This document shows, piece by piece, positions 47,102 to 56,455 of a DNA stretch of 64,000 bases. Position 1 is the stretch's first letter. Every line of letters starts with the position of its first letter. Origin of the DNA: Rossellomorea vietnamensis (GTDB taxonomy: Bacteria; Bacillota; Bacilli; Bacillales; Bacillaceae_B); NCBI RefSeq assembly GCF_008180615.1, contig NZ_VTEH01000002.1, forward strand, positions 188,076 to 252,075, given 5' to 3'. The position numbers and the translations under genes were made by a program. The notes beneath the pieces are model-generated. The model was not told the DNA's origin. It ran no database searches and worked only from the letters and a program-made list of their open reading frames with translations.

Positions 47102-50100
47102 TCACTTCAGGACTGTATTTCTCTCCCCTAAAGTTTCCTTCAATTCACGCAGGCATTCAGCCGATGGATTCACCCACTGGTTATTGGGAAGCTGGACCGT
47201 TCTGTTTTCTCCATCGAAATGGATGATCACAGGTATCCTGCCTTTATGCTTCTTCAGTATTCTCTTCACAGCTTCTATGGCTTCCCCGGCGGAGTGATTC
47301 ACCTTCAGATAGAGCCTCTTGTTGATTTCAGAGGAAAGGGACTTTACCTCCTCTATGGAAAATGCCTTGTTGACCAGCAGCTGCATTTTATCATTTCTTT
47401 CTTCAACAGAGCCCTCGAGCATCAGAATGTTTCCTTCTTTGATCAATGCTGAATTCTGCTTATACGCATTAGGGAAAACAACGCCTTCCATTTCGCCGCT
47501 GGAATCACTTACTGTGATGAAGGCCATTACCTCGCCTTTTTTGGTCCTGATTGTTTTCAATGCCGTAATATACACTCCTGCCCGGATGTTTTTATTTCCG
47601 GCTTCAAGGTCAAAAAGGTCTATGGCAGACATGTCTTTGAAAAGGTCTTCATAAGGTGTAACAGGATGATCGGACAAGTACAGGCCAAGCACCTGCTTTT
47701 CGTACTCCAATTTCTTCTCAAGAGGCATGCCTTCGACTTCCGTGTACTTCGGTTTAAGGAGGAAAGCTTCTTCTTCCTCGAATAGATCATAATCCTGATC
47801 CTGGGGACGGACCAATTCTGCGTGCTCTATGGCTACATCAAGACTTGCCAGAAGTGTAGATCTGTCTTCACCGAAGTCATCCAATGCACCTGAAAACACA
47901 AGAGCTTCAAGTGTCTTTCGATTGACGGCTTTCACTGATACCCTTAAGCAGAAATCAAATAAGTCTGGAAAAGGCTTTCCCTGCCGCTCCTTGTATATTT
48001 CCTTCAGTGCTGCGGCACCTACGCCCCTGATCGCTCCCAGGCTGTAACGGATGCCCCCTTTTTCTACTTTGAAAGGAAACTGGCTGAGATTAATGGATGG
48101 CGGAAGGATGTCAATATCATTCTGTTTCGCTTCACGAATATACTGGGATACCTTCGTGTCATTCCCAACCACCGATGTAAGCAGTGCCGCAAGAAAGTAT
48201 GAAGGATAGTTTGCTTTCAAGTAGGCAAGCTGGTAGGCGATCATACTGTAGGCAACTGCGTGTGAACGGTTAAATCCATAATTGGCAAACCGGACAATCA
48301 AATCATATATTTCCTCTGCGGTTTTGAATGTGTACCCTTTCTTTAGTGCTCCATCAATGAAATGCTTTCGTTCACTGTCCAGGACATCCCGCTTCTTCTT
48401 GCTGACCGCCCTGCGAAGCAAATCGGCTTCCCCTAATGTAAAACCGGCCATTTTGGAAGCGATCTGCATAATCTGCTCCTGATAAACGATAACACCGTAT
48501 GTGAGGCCGAGGATTTCGTTGAGATCCTCATGGGGGTAGTTAATACTTTCCTCTCCATGTTTTCTGGAGATGAACAACGGAATGTTTTCCATGGGACCCG
48601 GCCTGAATAATGCATTGACGGCCACAATATCCTCGAAGGAGCTCGGCCTCAATTTTACCAGGACATTCTTCATCCCATCCGATTCCAGCTGAAACACACC
48701 ATCTGTTCGTCCCTGACTCAGAAGCTGAAAGGTTTTTTCGTCATTCTTCGGCAGTGCATCCAGAGAAAGATTTTTCCCCGTTCCCTTTCTGATGGAGGTA
48801 ACGATCCTGTCCAGAATCGTTAAATTTCTCAGACCGAGAAAATCCATTTTTAACAGTCCGATCTCTTCCAATATCTCCATAGGGTACTGAGTCAGGTGGA
48901 CATTCCCCTGGCCTGCCTGGATTGGAATCAAATCCACAAGGGGCCTCTCACTGATGATGATCCCGGCAGCATGGGTAGAAGCATGGCGTGGAAGTCCTTC
49001 CAGTTTAAGAGCCGTGCTGAATAACCTCTGCTTGTGCTGAGATTCATTGATAAAATCTCTAAATTCCGCTGACTCGTCGTACGCAGATTTCAAGGACAAG
49101 CCATGGCGCGAGGGAACGAACTTCGACAGCTGTTCCAGTTCCTTGGAATTATAACCGAATACCCTTGCTGTATCTCTCAGGGCCGCTTTTGCCGCAAGTG
49201 TCCCGAATGTGATGATCTGCGCCACATGAAGATCTCCGTATTTTCGGTGCACGTATTCAATGACCTCTTCCCTCCTATAGTCGGGAAAATCAATATCGAT
49301 ATCAGGCATGGAAACCCTCTCCGGGTTAAGGAACCTTTCAAATAACAGACCATGGACGATCGGATCCACGTCGGTAATCTTAAGAATATAGGCAACAAGG
49401 GAGCCTGCAGCAGATCCCCTTCCCGGACCCGTTAGAATATGTTGCTCACGCGCAAATTTCATGAAGTCCCACACAATCAGGAAATAATCACTGAAATTCA
49501 TTTTTTGAATGATTGAAAGCTCATATTTCAGCCTGTCCGTATATTCGCCAGCATTCTCCAGTCCCCGTTCCTTAAGCCCCTTCAGGCAGACCTCTTCTAA
49601 ATAGGGGTCAGCTGATTGACCAGAGGGCAAAGGATACTTTGGCAGAAGGTTTTGGTTAAAAGCTATCTCTACATTACATTCATTCGCGACATTCATCGTA
49701 TTTTCCAGAGCATCGACATGGCGCCCGAACAACTCCAGCATTTCATCCTTGCTTTTAAAGTAGTACTGATCACTCTCAAGGATTTCGCGGTCATCATCGG
49801 CCAACTTGACTCCGTCCCTGATTGCCAAAAGACATTCCTGTGCGAACGCATCGTCTTTTTCAACAAATTGGACATCATTGGTTACAACCTGTTTGACTCC
49901 ATATTTTTCCCCTAATTTTTGAATGCCTTCTTCTATTGTCCGTTCATCTTGCAGTCCGTGATTTTGAAGAGACAGATAAAAAGAATCCTCCCCAAATATC
50001 TTCAGCATTTTCATAAAGGCTTCCTCTGCTTTTTCATGGGACCCTGCAAGCAATTGCTGTTCTATTTCTCCTTTGATTCCTGGAGTAATCCCGATCAAGC

Positions 50101-50455
50101 CCTCTCTGTACCCTTTCAGCCATTTATGGGGAATTCCTTCCGGGGACTTTGTTCCGATTACACTTGAAATCTTCAAAAGGTTACGATATCCAGCATTATT
50201 TTTTGCAAGCAAAATAAGCGGAAAGCTTCCCTCTTCATTTTCACTCATTACATCTACGGTCATTCCAATGATAGGTTTGATGCCGTTCTTCCGGCACTCC
50301 TGATAAAACGGAACGACTCCATACATCACATTTCGATCTGTGATGGCGATTGCACGATACTGATGCTGTACAGCTTTATGTACAAGCGATTTGACCGAAG
50401 CTGTGCTCGACAATAAACTGAAAGCGCTTGACACCTGCAAGTGGACAAACGACAT
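47102..50455 (-). CDS. dnaE: DNA polymerase III alpha subunit DnaE
   Basis: 1117 residues. In Bacillus DnaE extends RNA primers at the fork before handing over to PolC. N-terminal PHP domain (HLQVSSAFSLLSSTASV), polymerase core with catalytic MPDIDIDFPD (about 410) and FGTLAAKAALRD, then helix-hairpin-helix and OB fold. No proofreading exonuclease insert, as expected for DnaE. Start ATG 50455 (MSFVHL) matches B. subtilis; GTG 50461, five bases after GGAG, is a real alternative. Upstream ytrH is divergent. Confidence 0.95.
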   Translation of the reverse strand: MSFVHLQVSSAFSLLSSTASVKSLVHKAVQHQYRAIAITDRNVMYGVVPFYQECRKNGIKPIIGMTVDVMSENEEGSFPLILLAKNNAGYRNLLKISSVIGTKSPEGIPHKWLKGYREGLIGITPGIKGEIEQQLLAGSHEKAEEAFMKMLKIFGEDSFYLSLQNHGLQDERTIEEGIQKLGEKYGVKQVVTNDVQFVEKDDAFAQECLLAIRDGVKLADDDREILESDQYYFKSKDEMLELFGRHVDALENTMNVANECNVEIAFNQNLLPKYPLPSGQSADPYLEEVCLKGLKERGLENAGEYTDRLKYELSIIQKMNFSDYFLIVWDFMKFAREQHILTGPGRGSAAGSLVAYILKITDVDPIVHGLLFERFLNPERVSMPDIDIDFPDYRREEVIEYVHRKYGDLHVAQIITFGTLAAKAALRDTARVFGYNSKELEQLSKFVPSRHGLSLKSAYDESAEFRDFINESQHKQRLFSTALKLEGLPRHASTHAAGIIISERPLVDLIPIQAGQGNVHLTQYPMEILEEIGLLKMDFLGLRNLTILDRIVTSIRKGTGKNLSLDALPKNDEKTFQLLSQGRTDGVFQLESDGMKNVLVKLRPSSFEDIVAVNALFRPGPMENIPLFISRKHGEESINYPHEDLNEILGLTYGVIVYQEQIMQIASKMAGFTLGEADLLRRAVSKKKRDVLDSERKHFIDGALKKGYTFKTAEEIYDLIVRFANYGFNRSHAVAYSMIAYQLAYLKANYPSYFLAALLTSVVGNDTKVSQYIREAKQNDIDILPPSINLSQFPFKVEKGGIRYSLGAIRGVGAAALKEIYKERQGKPFPDLFDFCLRVSVKAVNRKTLEALVFSGALDDFGEDRSTLLASLDVAIEHAELVRPQDQDYDLFEEEEAFLLKPKYTEVEGMPLEKKLEYEKQVLGLYLSDHPVTPYEDLFKDMSAIDLFDLEAGNKNIRAGVYITALKTIRTKKGEVMAFITVSDSSGEMEGVVFPNAYKQNSALIKEGNILMLEGSVEERNDKMQLLVNKAFSIEEVKSLSSEINKRLYLKVNHSAGEAIEAVKRILKKHKGRIPVIIHFDGENRTVQLPNNQWVNPSAECLRELKETLGERNTVLK

Positions 50456-50550
50456 GAGCACTCACTCTCCTTTTCACTTTCTCCTCCTTTCATTATAAGA
50501 AACTATGAGGAAAAAAGAAAATATGTTCGCTTTTTTTCCTGTCTCTTATT

Positions 50551-50582
50551 CTTCATATATGAGCGGCACGTCCCATATATAT
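50551..50582 (+). promoter_or_regulatory. SigE-type promoter of ytrH-ytrI
   Basis: TCATATAT at 50553-50560 and CATATATA at 50574-50581, about 13-14 bases apart, fit the mother-cell SigE pattern (-35 with ATA, -10 CATA-type). ytrH and ytrI are SigE genes in B. subtilis. Confidence 0.55.
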
Positions 50583-50663
50583 GTAGAAAGACTTTTTTGG
50601 CCAATAGCAGCCAGTGATTCATTCAGGTGTAGAAGAAAACTACTATTTTCGGAGTTGATTAGA

Positions 50664-50999
50664 ATGGCTGAAGCTTTCTTCCCGGAGCTTTTCAAAAGTT
50701 ATTTCATTGCAATGGGGGTTCTGCTGGGAGGCTGTCTCCTGGGAGGACTGGCAGCATTCATGACGGGCCAGCCGCTCCTTACGGAAATTTCCAGGCTTTC
50801 CAGAATACTGAGGATCTGGGCCATCATCGCGGCCATCGGTGGAACCTTTGATACTCTTTACAGTTTTGAAAAAGGATTCCTGAACGGCGAGACCAAAGAG
50901 GTATTCAAACAGTTCCTCCTGATTCTTTCTGCAATGGGAGGGGCTCAGACGGCAGCACTGTTTATTTTCTGGCTGACACAGGAGCATATTTCCTCATGA
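50664..50999 (+). CDS. ytrH: Sporulation membrane protein YtrH
   Basis: 111 residues, three membrane helices (about 12-35, 48-66, 80-103). YtrH is needed for efficient spore formation in B. subtilis, in a SigE-driven operon with ytrI. ATG 50664 (MAEAFFPEL) has CGGAG upstream; the frame from 50505 includes the promoter region and is rejected. Its stop overlaps ytrI by 4 bases. Confidence 0.9.
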   Translation: MAEAFFPELFKSYFIAMGVLLGGCLLGGLAAFMTGQPLLTEISRLSRILRIWAIIAAIGGTFDTLYSFEKGFLNGETKEVFKQFLLILSAMGGAQTAALFIFWLTQEHISS

Positions 51000-51502
51000 G
51001 AATTCCTCCGTATTACAGGCAGCCCGCTTGGCAGAGATTCTTTGCAGGAGCCCTTATTGGCGGCGTCATCAGCTGGATCATTTTCTTGTTCATGTTCGGT
51101 GTCCTTCAGGAGGAGCAGACCTTCCTTATAGAAACGCAGCAAAAAACAATAGAAGACTTGGAAGTGGATCTTTCTCATTGGCAGGAGGATTTTAAAGAGC
51201 TGAATAAAGAAAACAGCAAGCTTCTGACCATCCAGGATATCAAACTGGAAATTGTCAATGCAAAACAATACCGAATTGATGATTCACTCAGCATCTTTGA
51301 AGCAGAGGAAGAAATTAAATCCGACCTCAGCCCCCTGCTTGCAAAAGACTTGGATTCTGTTTATAAAAACAAGGATCTTGTCAAAAAAACAATCGAAAAC
51401 AAAACTCTGCGAATCAATGATAAGAGGTACAAAGTAAAAATAAAGGAAATCTATTTTTATACCGTTATCCAGATTTTCGTGGAACTGGAGTATGACGGGT
51501 AG
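50996..51502 (+). CDS. ytrI: Sporulation membrane protein YtrI
   Basis: 168 residues. One membrane helix at about 17-38 followed by a coiled coil (EEQTFLIETQQKTIEDLEVDLSHWQED) and a C-terminal domain with many Lys/Ile. Overlaps ytrH (ATGA). Mother-cell sporulation protein of unknown mechanism. Ends at a strong terminator. Confidence 0.88.
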   Translation: MRIPPYYRQPAWQRFFAGALIGGVISWIIFLFMFGVLQEEQTFLIETQQKTIEDLEVDLSHWQEDFKELNKENSKLLTIQDIKLEIVNAKQYRIDDSLSIFEAEEEIKSDLSPLLAKDLDSVYKNKDLVKKTIENKTLRINDKRYKVKIKEIYFYTVIQIFVELEYDG

Positions 51503-51506
51503 TAAA

Positions 51507-51543
51507 GCAGATATGACCCGTTTGGTGGCGGGTCTTTTTTTTA
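51507..51543 (+). terminator. Terminator of ytrH-ytrI
   Basis: GACCCG and CGGGTC arms around TTTGGTGG, followed by eight T. Confidence 0.9.
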
Positions 51544-51611
51544 TGGAAGTTAATAAACGCTTTGCGTGGCAACCTTATAAGCTTTTTGGGATGCTGTTTA
51601 ATGTTGTTTTG

Positions 51612-51655
51612 TATGAATAGGGCGTTTAGAAATTAATCACCATACTCTAGGGGAA
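51612..51655 (+). repeat. Outlying unit of array 6
   Basis: AATAGGGCGTTTA followed by TTAATCACCATACTCTAGGGG matches one unit of the 52-bp array at 54.78-55.15 kb. It lies directly before the left inverted repeat. Confidence 0.7.
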
Positions 51656-51693
51656 TTGAGGCTGGGACAAAAACTAGCCGAAAACAAAAATAA

Positions 51694-51738
51694 GAGTCTC
51701 TGATCATCAAAAAAGATGGTCAGAGACTTTTTTTCATT
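51694..51738 (+). terminator. Hairpin at the left end of the inverted-repeat segment
   Basis: AGTCTCTGATCATC and GATGGTCAGAGACT arms around AAAAAA followed by TTTTTT. Confidence 0.8.
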
Positions 51739-51764
51739 AGTGTTTGATGTGACTTAATTTTTTT

Positions 51765-51980
51765 ATTATTATTAATACTGGTAAGTTATAAACCGGGTGG
51801 AACTGCTCCTATTTTAGACAAGTAATATGAAATAGTAGTTGATCCAATCTTCAGGCACTGGCTTTAACAGCCATTGTATTGGGGGAGATTGTCACAGCTG
51901 TCATGTTGGCGTTGGTAATCAAGATACATAAAAGGTTTGGAACGTTAAATGTTGATGAGGTTCGAAGATTGAGAGGATAA
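51765..51980 (+). pseudogene. Decayed MrpC (Na+/H+ antiporter subunit C) remnant
   Basis: In broken frames the sequence reads ..NYKPGGTAPILDK, two stops, YEIVVDPI, a one-base frameshift near 51850, then LQALALTAIVLGEIVTAVML and ALVIKIHKRFGTLNVDEVRR-LRG, stop. This matches the C-terminal half of MrpC/MnhC, with its hallmark APPLLH and DPLPQALILTAIVI segments. Upstream parts and the other six Mrp subunits are not present. The gene is dead. Confidence 0.75.
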
Positions 51981-52235
51981 TTTTATTTACTGGAGTTTAA
52001 TAAAGGAAGCGGCTGCCTAGGTTATCATGTTACCTTTATTAACTGCCTTTTTTCTTAGAATACCAAGTTGTATTTTTTAAAGACTCTAGAAGCTACAGCA
52101 ACATATCTCAATAAAACTAAATAATAATAAATTTACTATCTATGGATGTTCCAAAAATACATTTCCATTTTATGAGCACTGACTCCGACTAATCAAGAAG
52201 TGATTGTCACTTCCAATTGTTTTAAAAATAAGTTT

Positions 52236-52284
52236 AAACAAGCCCGTTATTAAGCAATCGTTGCTTAGTGACGGGCTTGTTGTT
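52236..52284. terminator. Hairpin downstream of the GH26 gene
   Basis: ACAAGCCCGT and ACGGGCTTGT arms with an inner AGCA/TGCT stem, 85 bases past the GH26 stop. No strong T run on the minus side. Confidence 0.55.
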
Positions 52285-52365
52285 GTATTTATTTTGCTTA
52301 GATTCAGTGGAAACTTGGATCTTAATTTACTGAAAACACCTAATCTACTGTCTCAAAAAATGTGG

Positions 52366-54342
52366 CTAGGGAGTAATTGTAACTTTTTTTGTTGCATTTT
52401 CATAGGAGATACCTGTTTGCAGTTGTTCTGATATGAATCTTATAGGAACCATTGTTGTTCCATTTATTACAATTGGTGTTGTATCCAGTTTTATTTGCTT
52501 ACCATTGATTTTTGCATAGGTTTGATTAATGACTAGGACGATTGTTTGTTCTTCACTTTCTATTGTAATAGATTTATTCTGACTGTTCCACTTCACCTTT
52601 GCGCCCATTTGTTCACTTATAAACCGAAGTGGAACTAGTGTACGGCCATTTAGTATTTGCGGTGCGGTTAAGAGTCTAACAGCACCATTTTTTGTGTATG
52701 CTTTTGGCTCATTTATATAAAGAATACTTTCACTATTGGATGGTGAGGGCTCCTCTCCAGTTTGAAAAACAACACTTTTTTCGATTGCTTTTCGTCCCTG
52801 TGAATCATAAACAAACGTCTGGAGTTGATGCTTTCCGCTCTGTAGTTGATTTGGATTAATTTCAATCGAATACGGAAAAGAATTACTTTGACTAACATGT
52901 TTTCCATTTAGTTTAAATAAGACCTTCGAAATATTCGGATCATAGGTTTTTGCCCAAGCGTATATGGTTGTCGGCTTTCGAATAACTTCATTTTCCAATG
53001 TCACAATGCTTGGTAATTCAGTGTGTTTCGTGGTGGCAAAGGGGCCGTTAACAACGTCCTCAAGATAATATTCATCTCCTATTAACGCAGAATATTCGTC
53101 TAACAGCTTTTGATTGTCCGTTAAGCTGTAATTGTTCAGCATACGATCGGCACTGTGTGAACTTATCAATGTATTTAAGCTAAACCATTGGATTGATTTT
53201 ACCCTTGGGTATTTAAGCATTGCGCCGTGATAAAGCATTTTCATTTTGTTAATTGCAAAGTCGGTCGTGTCCATATCACCTGCTTTACTGTAGGTTGTTG
53301 CTCCATATTCGCTAATCATAATAGGCTTACGATCTGCATATTCAGTGTAAAGATCATCGAGTGAATCGAGTGGATTGACGTGTTCAGCAGACTTACTCAC
53401 ATCACCATTGAAAAACATTACACTGTAAATACTTGCACCTACCCAGTCAACATAATCATCCCCTGGGTAATATTCGTTAATCGTTCGTTTTGGGTTGGCG
53501 GAAGGTGACCAGACCATTGCAACATTATAAGCTTCTTCGGCCATTACTTGTGAAACAGTTCGGAATGATTTTATATACTCTGATGGATTACCATTCCACT
53601 CAACCCAGTTTCCATTCATTTCTCCAGCAAAACGAAGGAAGATGGGTGTATTTGTAGCGGCTGCATCACGAGCAAACTTACGAAGATACGCATCATCCTT
53701 TACAGGTCCAAGTCCATTGTTAGGTTCGAGAGCAATATGCAAAGCTGCGCCTGTATCTTTGACAGATTCCGCCCATTCAGTTGGAAAAGAGTCCCCGTAA
53801 TTCCAATATCGAAAGTATGTAGCATGGTTTTTACTTGTTATGCGATTAAATTCGCTGTATTTTAGATTGCCAAATTCTTTGAGTGGTTCGTCTCCATTAA
53901 TAAACGCACCGATATACATACCTGATTCTGGTTCATACTTAGCGAGAGGTTTTGTACCAACGGTTTTCGCATGTTCCAAAGAGTATAATTCAAGTTCACT
54001 GTTTAACTTATCAGCCTTGTTCTTGACTGCATGATAGGTATTCAAGTCACCGTTTTTCAAGCCGATTTTATAATGAATCGCTGCCTCGGTATAAAGGGTA
54101 TCAGCAGCTTTTTGGAATTGGTTGTTTGCTTCATAAGCATCTGCAAGTGCTCGATAATAGGAAGCGTTATTCGCTTCTGTTGCTGCTCGCTTTAAGTATG
54201 GTATAGCGTCAGCTGGTTTGCCTTTTTCTAAGAGTTCTATTCCCTTTGTATAATCTATCCAGGAATTTGCTTCTATTTCTTGTGTTCCTATAAAAAAACA
54301 AAAGAGAAGAGCTGTAATGACAGTTAAATAGATTTTTTTCAT
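52366..54342 (-). CDS. Secreted GH26-type glycoside hydrolase with TPR and CuAO-N-like domain
   Basis: 658 residues. Signal peptide MKKIYLTVITALLFCFFIGT, TPR-like region (about 30-110; AIPYLKRAATEANNASYYRALADAYE), GH26 catalytic domain (about 130-420) with acid/base Glu in FLRFAGEMNGNW and nucleophile Glu in PIMISEYGA, an Ig-like domain (about 450-530), and a C-terminal copper-amine-oxidase N-like repeat (NGRTLVPLRFISEQMGAKV and a second copy) used by many secreted Bacillus proteins for wall attachment. GH26 enzymes are mainly beta-mannanases; substrate not proven. More AT-rich than its neighbours and in an inverted-repeat segment, consistent with transfer. Confidence 0.88.
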   Translation of the reverse strand: MKKIYLTVITALLFCFFIGTQEIEANSWIDYTKGIELLEKGKPADAIPYLKRAATEANNASYYRALADAYEANNQFQKAADTLYTEAAIHYKIGLKNGDLNTYHAVKNKADKLNSELELYSLEHAKTVGTKPLAKYEPESGMYIGAFINGDEPLKEFGNLKYSEFNRITSKNHATYFRYWNYGDSFPTEWAESVKDTGAALHIALEPNNGLGPVKDDAYLRKFARDAAATNTPIFLRFAGEMNGNWVEWNGNPSEYIKSFRTVSQVMAEEAYNVAMVWSPSANPKRTINEYYPGDDYVDWVGASIYSVMFFNGDVSKSAEHVNPLDSLDDLYTEYADRKPIMISEYGATTYSKAGDMDTTDFAINKMKMLYHGAMLKYPRVKSIQWFSLNTLISSHSADRMLNNYSLTDNQKLLDEYSALIGDEYYLEDVVNGPFATTKHTELPSIVTLENEVIRKPTTIYAWAKTYDPNISKVLFKLNGKHVSQSNSFPYSIEINPNQLQSGKHQLQTFVYDSQGRKAIEKSVVFQTGEEPSPSNSESILYINEPKAYTKNGAVRLLTAPQILNGRTLVPLRFISEQMGAKVKWNSQNKSITIESEEQTIVLVINQTYAKINGKQIKLDTTPIVINGTTMVPIRFISEQLQTGISYENATKKVTITP

Positions 54343-54373
54343 TAATAATCCCCATTTCTTTATTTTACATTGA

Positions 54374-54571
54374 TTATACTACATTCGGCACCTCTGAATA
54401 CCAAAAAGCGGGTATTATGTAATTAAAAGGATCCATAACTGAAGAAGGCTCAATAATAGCATTGAAATACAGTTCATGACCTCGTTGAACAAATTCCTCA
54501 AGAATCATTTGCTTATTAAGTCGACAGCCAATATTATTTTCTTGAGGAGTAATCGTTAAATCCAGGGTCAA
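54374..54571 (-). CDS. Short open frame, possible gene fragment
   Basis: 65 codons beginning MTLDLTITPQENNIGCRL. No recognised family, weak ribosome site. It may be a fragment of a gene lost during the insertion, or accidental. Confidence 0.25.
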   Translation of the reverse strand: MTLDLTITPQENNIGCRLNKQMILEEFVQRGHELYFNAIIEPSSVMDPFNYIIPAFWYSEVPNVV

Positions 54572-54699
54572 AATAATCTAATCTGATTCATGATAAAATT
54601 TTCAAACATAAGGACACTTCCGGTGGCTATTGAGTGGTAACTCTAATTTTATCAGAGGTTATCCTTTTATTTGCACAAAAAGTTTTTCTCTTCATTATA

Positions 54700-54746
54700 A
54701 AAAGAGTCCGTGAGAAGGTTGCACCATCTCACGGACTCTTTTCATT
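54700..54746. terminator. Hairpin at the right end of the inverted-repeat segment
   Basis: AAGAGTCCGTGAGA and TCTCACGGACTCTT arms around a loop of about 11 nt, T-rich after it. Confidence 0.8.
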
Positions 54747-54772
54747 TATACACTAGTTTTGTCCCAGCCTCG

Positions 54773-55150
54773 TTTATTCGCTAATCACCATACTATTAGG
54801 CGTTTTTCTGATTATAATAGGGTGTTTACTCGCTAATCACCATACTATAAGACGTTTTCCTGATTATACTAGGGTGTTTACTCGCTATTCACCATACTAT
54901 AAGACGTTTTCCTGATTATAATAGGGTGTTTACTCACTAATCACTATACTATAAGACGTTTTCCTGGTTATAATAGGGTGTTTACTCGCTATTCACCATA
55001 CTATAAGACGTTTTCCTGATTATACTAGGGTGTTTACTCGCTATTCACCATACTATAAGACGTTTCCCTGATTATACTAGGGTGTTTACTCGCTATTCAC
55101 TATACTATAAGACGTTTTTCTGATTATACTAGGGTGTTTATCGGCCTGTC
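54773..55150. repeat. Tandem array 6, 52-bp period, seven units
   Basis: CACCAT or its variant recurs at 54786, 54838, 54890, 54942, 54994, 55046 and 55098, all 52 bp apart. Units read ACTCGCTATTCACCATACTA, AAGACGTTTTCCTGATTATA and CTAGGGTGTTT. Array lies directly outside the right inverted repeat; an isolated unit lies outside the left one. Confidence 0.97.
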
Positions 55151-55355
55151 AGGGGATTGACCTAGGCTTCCACTTTTAATACAGGCTGGGCAGAAGGAAA
55201 CTCAACACTCTCCAAGCGGCATTCCTACTACATAAAATGCGGAGGAGGGGAAAACAGCATAAAAACAGCAATCTTTTAGAATACAGACTTTAGAAAAGCT
55301 GGCTGCTTCTCTTTTTTTGTGCAGTCGCAATTCTCCAGAAGCCCCCGGCTAAATA

Positions 55356-55390
55356 AAACAGAGGGGCATCGCAAAGCGAATCCCCTCTTC
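55356..55390 (-). terminator. Terminator of nrnA
   Basis: AGAGGGGATTCGC and GCGATGCCCCTCT arms around TTT, then GTTTTATTT on the minus strand. Confidence 0.85.
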
Positions 55391-55404
55391 TGCTCTTCAT
55401 TAAA

Positions 55405-56343
55405 TCAATTCTCTGCACAAACCTGCATTAAGTCTTTCAGAACTTCTTCTTTTTGTGCCCAGTCAAAAATGGAAGCTCCCGCCGCCAGAGGATGTCCGCC
55501 ACCATTATACTTTTTGGCGACCGTATTGATCACCGGGCCTTTTGAGCGGAAGCGCACCCGGATTTGGTCCTCCTCTTCTATAAAGAAGACCCATGCCTTG
55601 ATTCCTCTTACGTTTCCAAGCGAGCTTACGAGAAGGGATGCTTCAGCTGGGACGAGGTTGAATTGCTCGAGGATTTCCTTCGTAATCGTCATGCAGCCGA
55701 CATTATTCTGGAGCATCTCATAGTTTTGAAGGACATATCCTTCTAATTTCAGCACCTGGGGATCGGCTTCATACATTTTGTTATAAAGCTCGTTGCGGTC
55801 AAAATCATAACGGATAAGCTCCCCTGCCACATCAAATGTACGCTGAGTCGTGCTCGGGTATAGAAATCTTCCAGTATCGCCGACTATTCCCCCATAAAGC
55901 AGCCTTGCCGCTTCGTCAGTCATTTTAAGTCCCTTGTCTTTCCCATGTTGATAAAACAGGTAGATCATTTCGCTGACCGAGCTTGCCTCTGTATCCACCC
56001 ATAGTAAATCACCATATGGATCTTCGTTTGGGTGATGATCAATTTTGATGAGCTTATCACCAAGTTCGTATCTTTCATCGCAGATCCTTGCTGAGTTGGC
56101 GGTATCACATACAATGATTAAAGCTCCTTTGAAGACACTATCTTCAATCTTGTCCAGTCTTCTGAGATAATGCAGGGTCGGTTCTTCTTTTCCAACTGCA
56201 TAAATATTCTTTTCCGGAAAGGACGCTTTCAGGATTTCTACAAGCCCCCCTTGCGACCCATAAGCATCCGGATCAGGTCTTACGTGGCGGTGCACAATGA
56301 TGGTTTGATATTCTTTAATCATCTCGATAATTTGATCTTTCAT
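55405..56343 (-). CDS. nrnA: Bifunctional oligoribonuclease/pAp phosphatase NrnA
   Basis: 312 residues, cytoplasmic. Degrades short RNAs (2-5 nt) from the 3' end and dephosphorylates 3'-phosphoadenosine 5'-phosphate. DHH-type metal motifs: HRHVRPDPDAYGSQ (about 19-32), CDTANSARI, IDHHPNEDP, GDTGRF, and DHHA1 substrate motif GGGHPLAAGAS near residue 288. AAAGGAG precedes ATG 56343. ytqI in B. subtilis; divergent from ytpI. Confidence 0.95.
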   Translation of the reverse strand: MKDQIIEMIKEYQTIIVHRHVRPDPDAYGSQGGLVEILKASFPEKNIYAVGKEEPTLHYLRRLDKIEDSVFKGALIIVCDTANSARICDERYELGDKLIKIDHHPNEDPYGDLLWVDTEASSVSEMIYLFYQHGKDKGLKMTDEAARLLYGGIVGDTGRFLYPSTTQRTFDVAGELIRYDFDRNELYNKMYEADPQVLKLEGYVLQNYEMLQNNVGCMTITKEILEQFNLVPAEASLLVSSLGNVRGIKAWVFFIEEEDQIRVRFRSKGPVINTVAKKYNGGGHPLAAGASIFDWAQKEEVLKDLMQVCAEN

Positions 56344-56455
56344 GGTAAACTCCTTTTAGACATAAAAAGTTCATTTGGAATCCATCAGAAATACCGTTAG
56401 AATAGTAAACGGAGATTCATGAATTCAACCAACGATATTTTGGAGGATATAAGAT

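Larger units (their letters stand above)
51658..54771. mobile_element. 3.1-kb segment bounded by inverted repeats
   Basis: GAGGCTGGGACAAAAACTAG at 51658-51677 and CTAGTTTTGTCCCAGCCTC at 54753-54771 are inverted copies (19 of 20, one extra A). Each end is followed inside by a hairpin (51695-51737 and 54702-54745). The segment holds a decayed mrpC remnant, the GH26 gene and a short frame, but no transposase. Units of array 6 lie outside both ends. Whether it moved as one piece is inference; convergent copies of a common intergenic repeat are the alternative. Confidence 0.6.

Noticed and set aside
51658-54771. A complete transposon
   Set aside because: No transposase or clear target duplication could be seen; only the inverted ends and cargo are supported.
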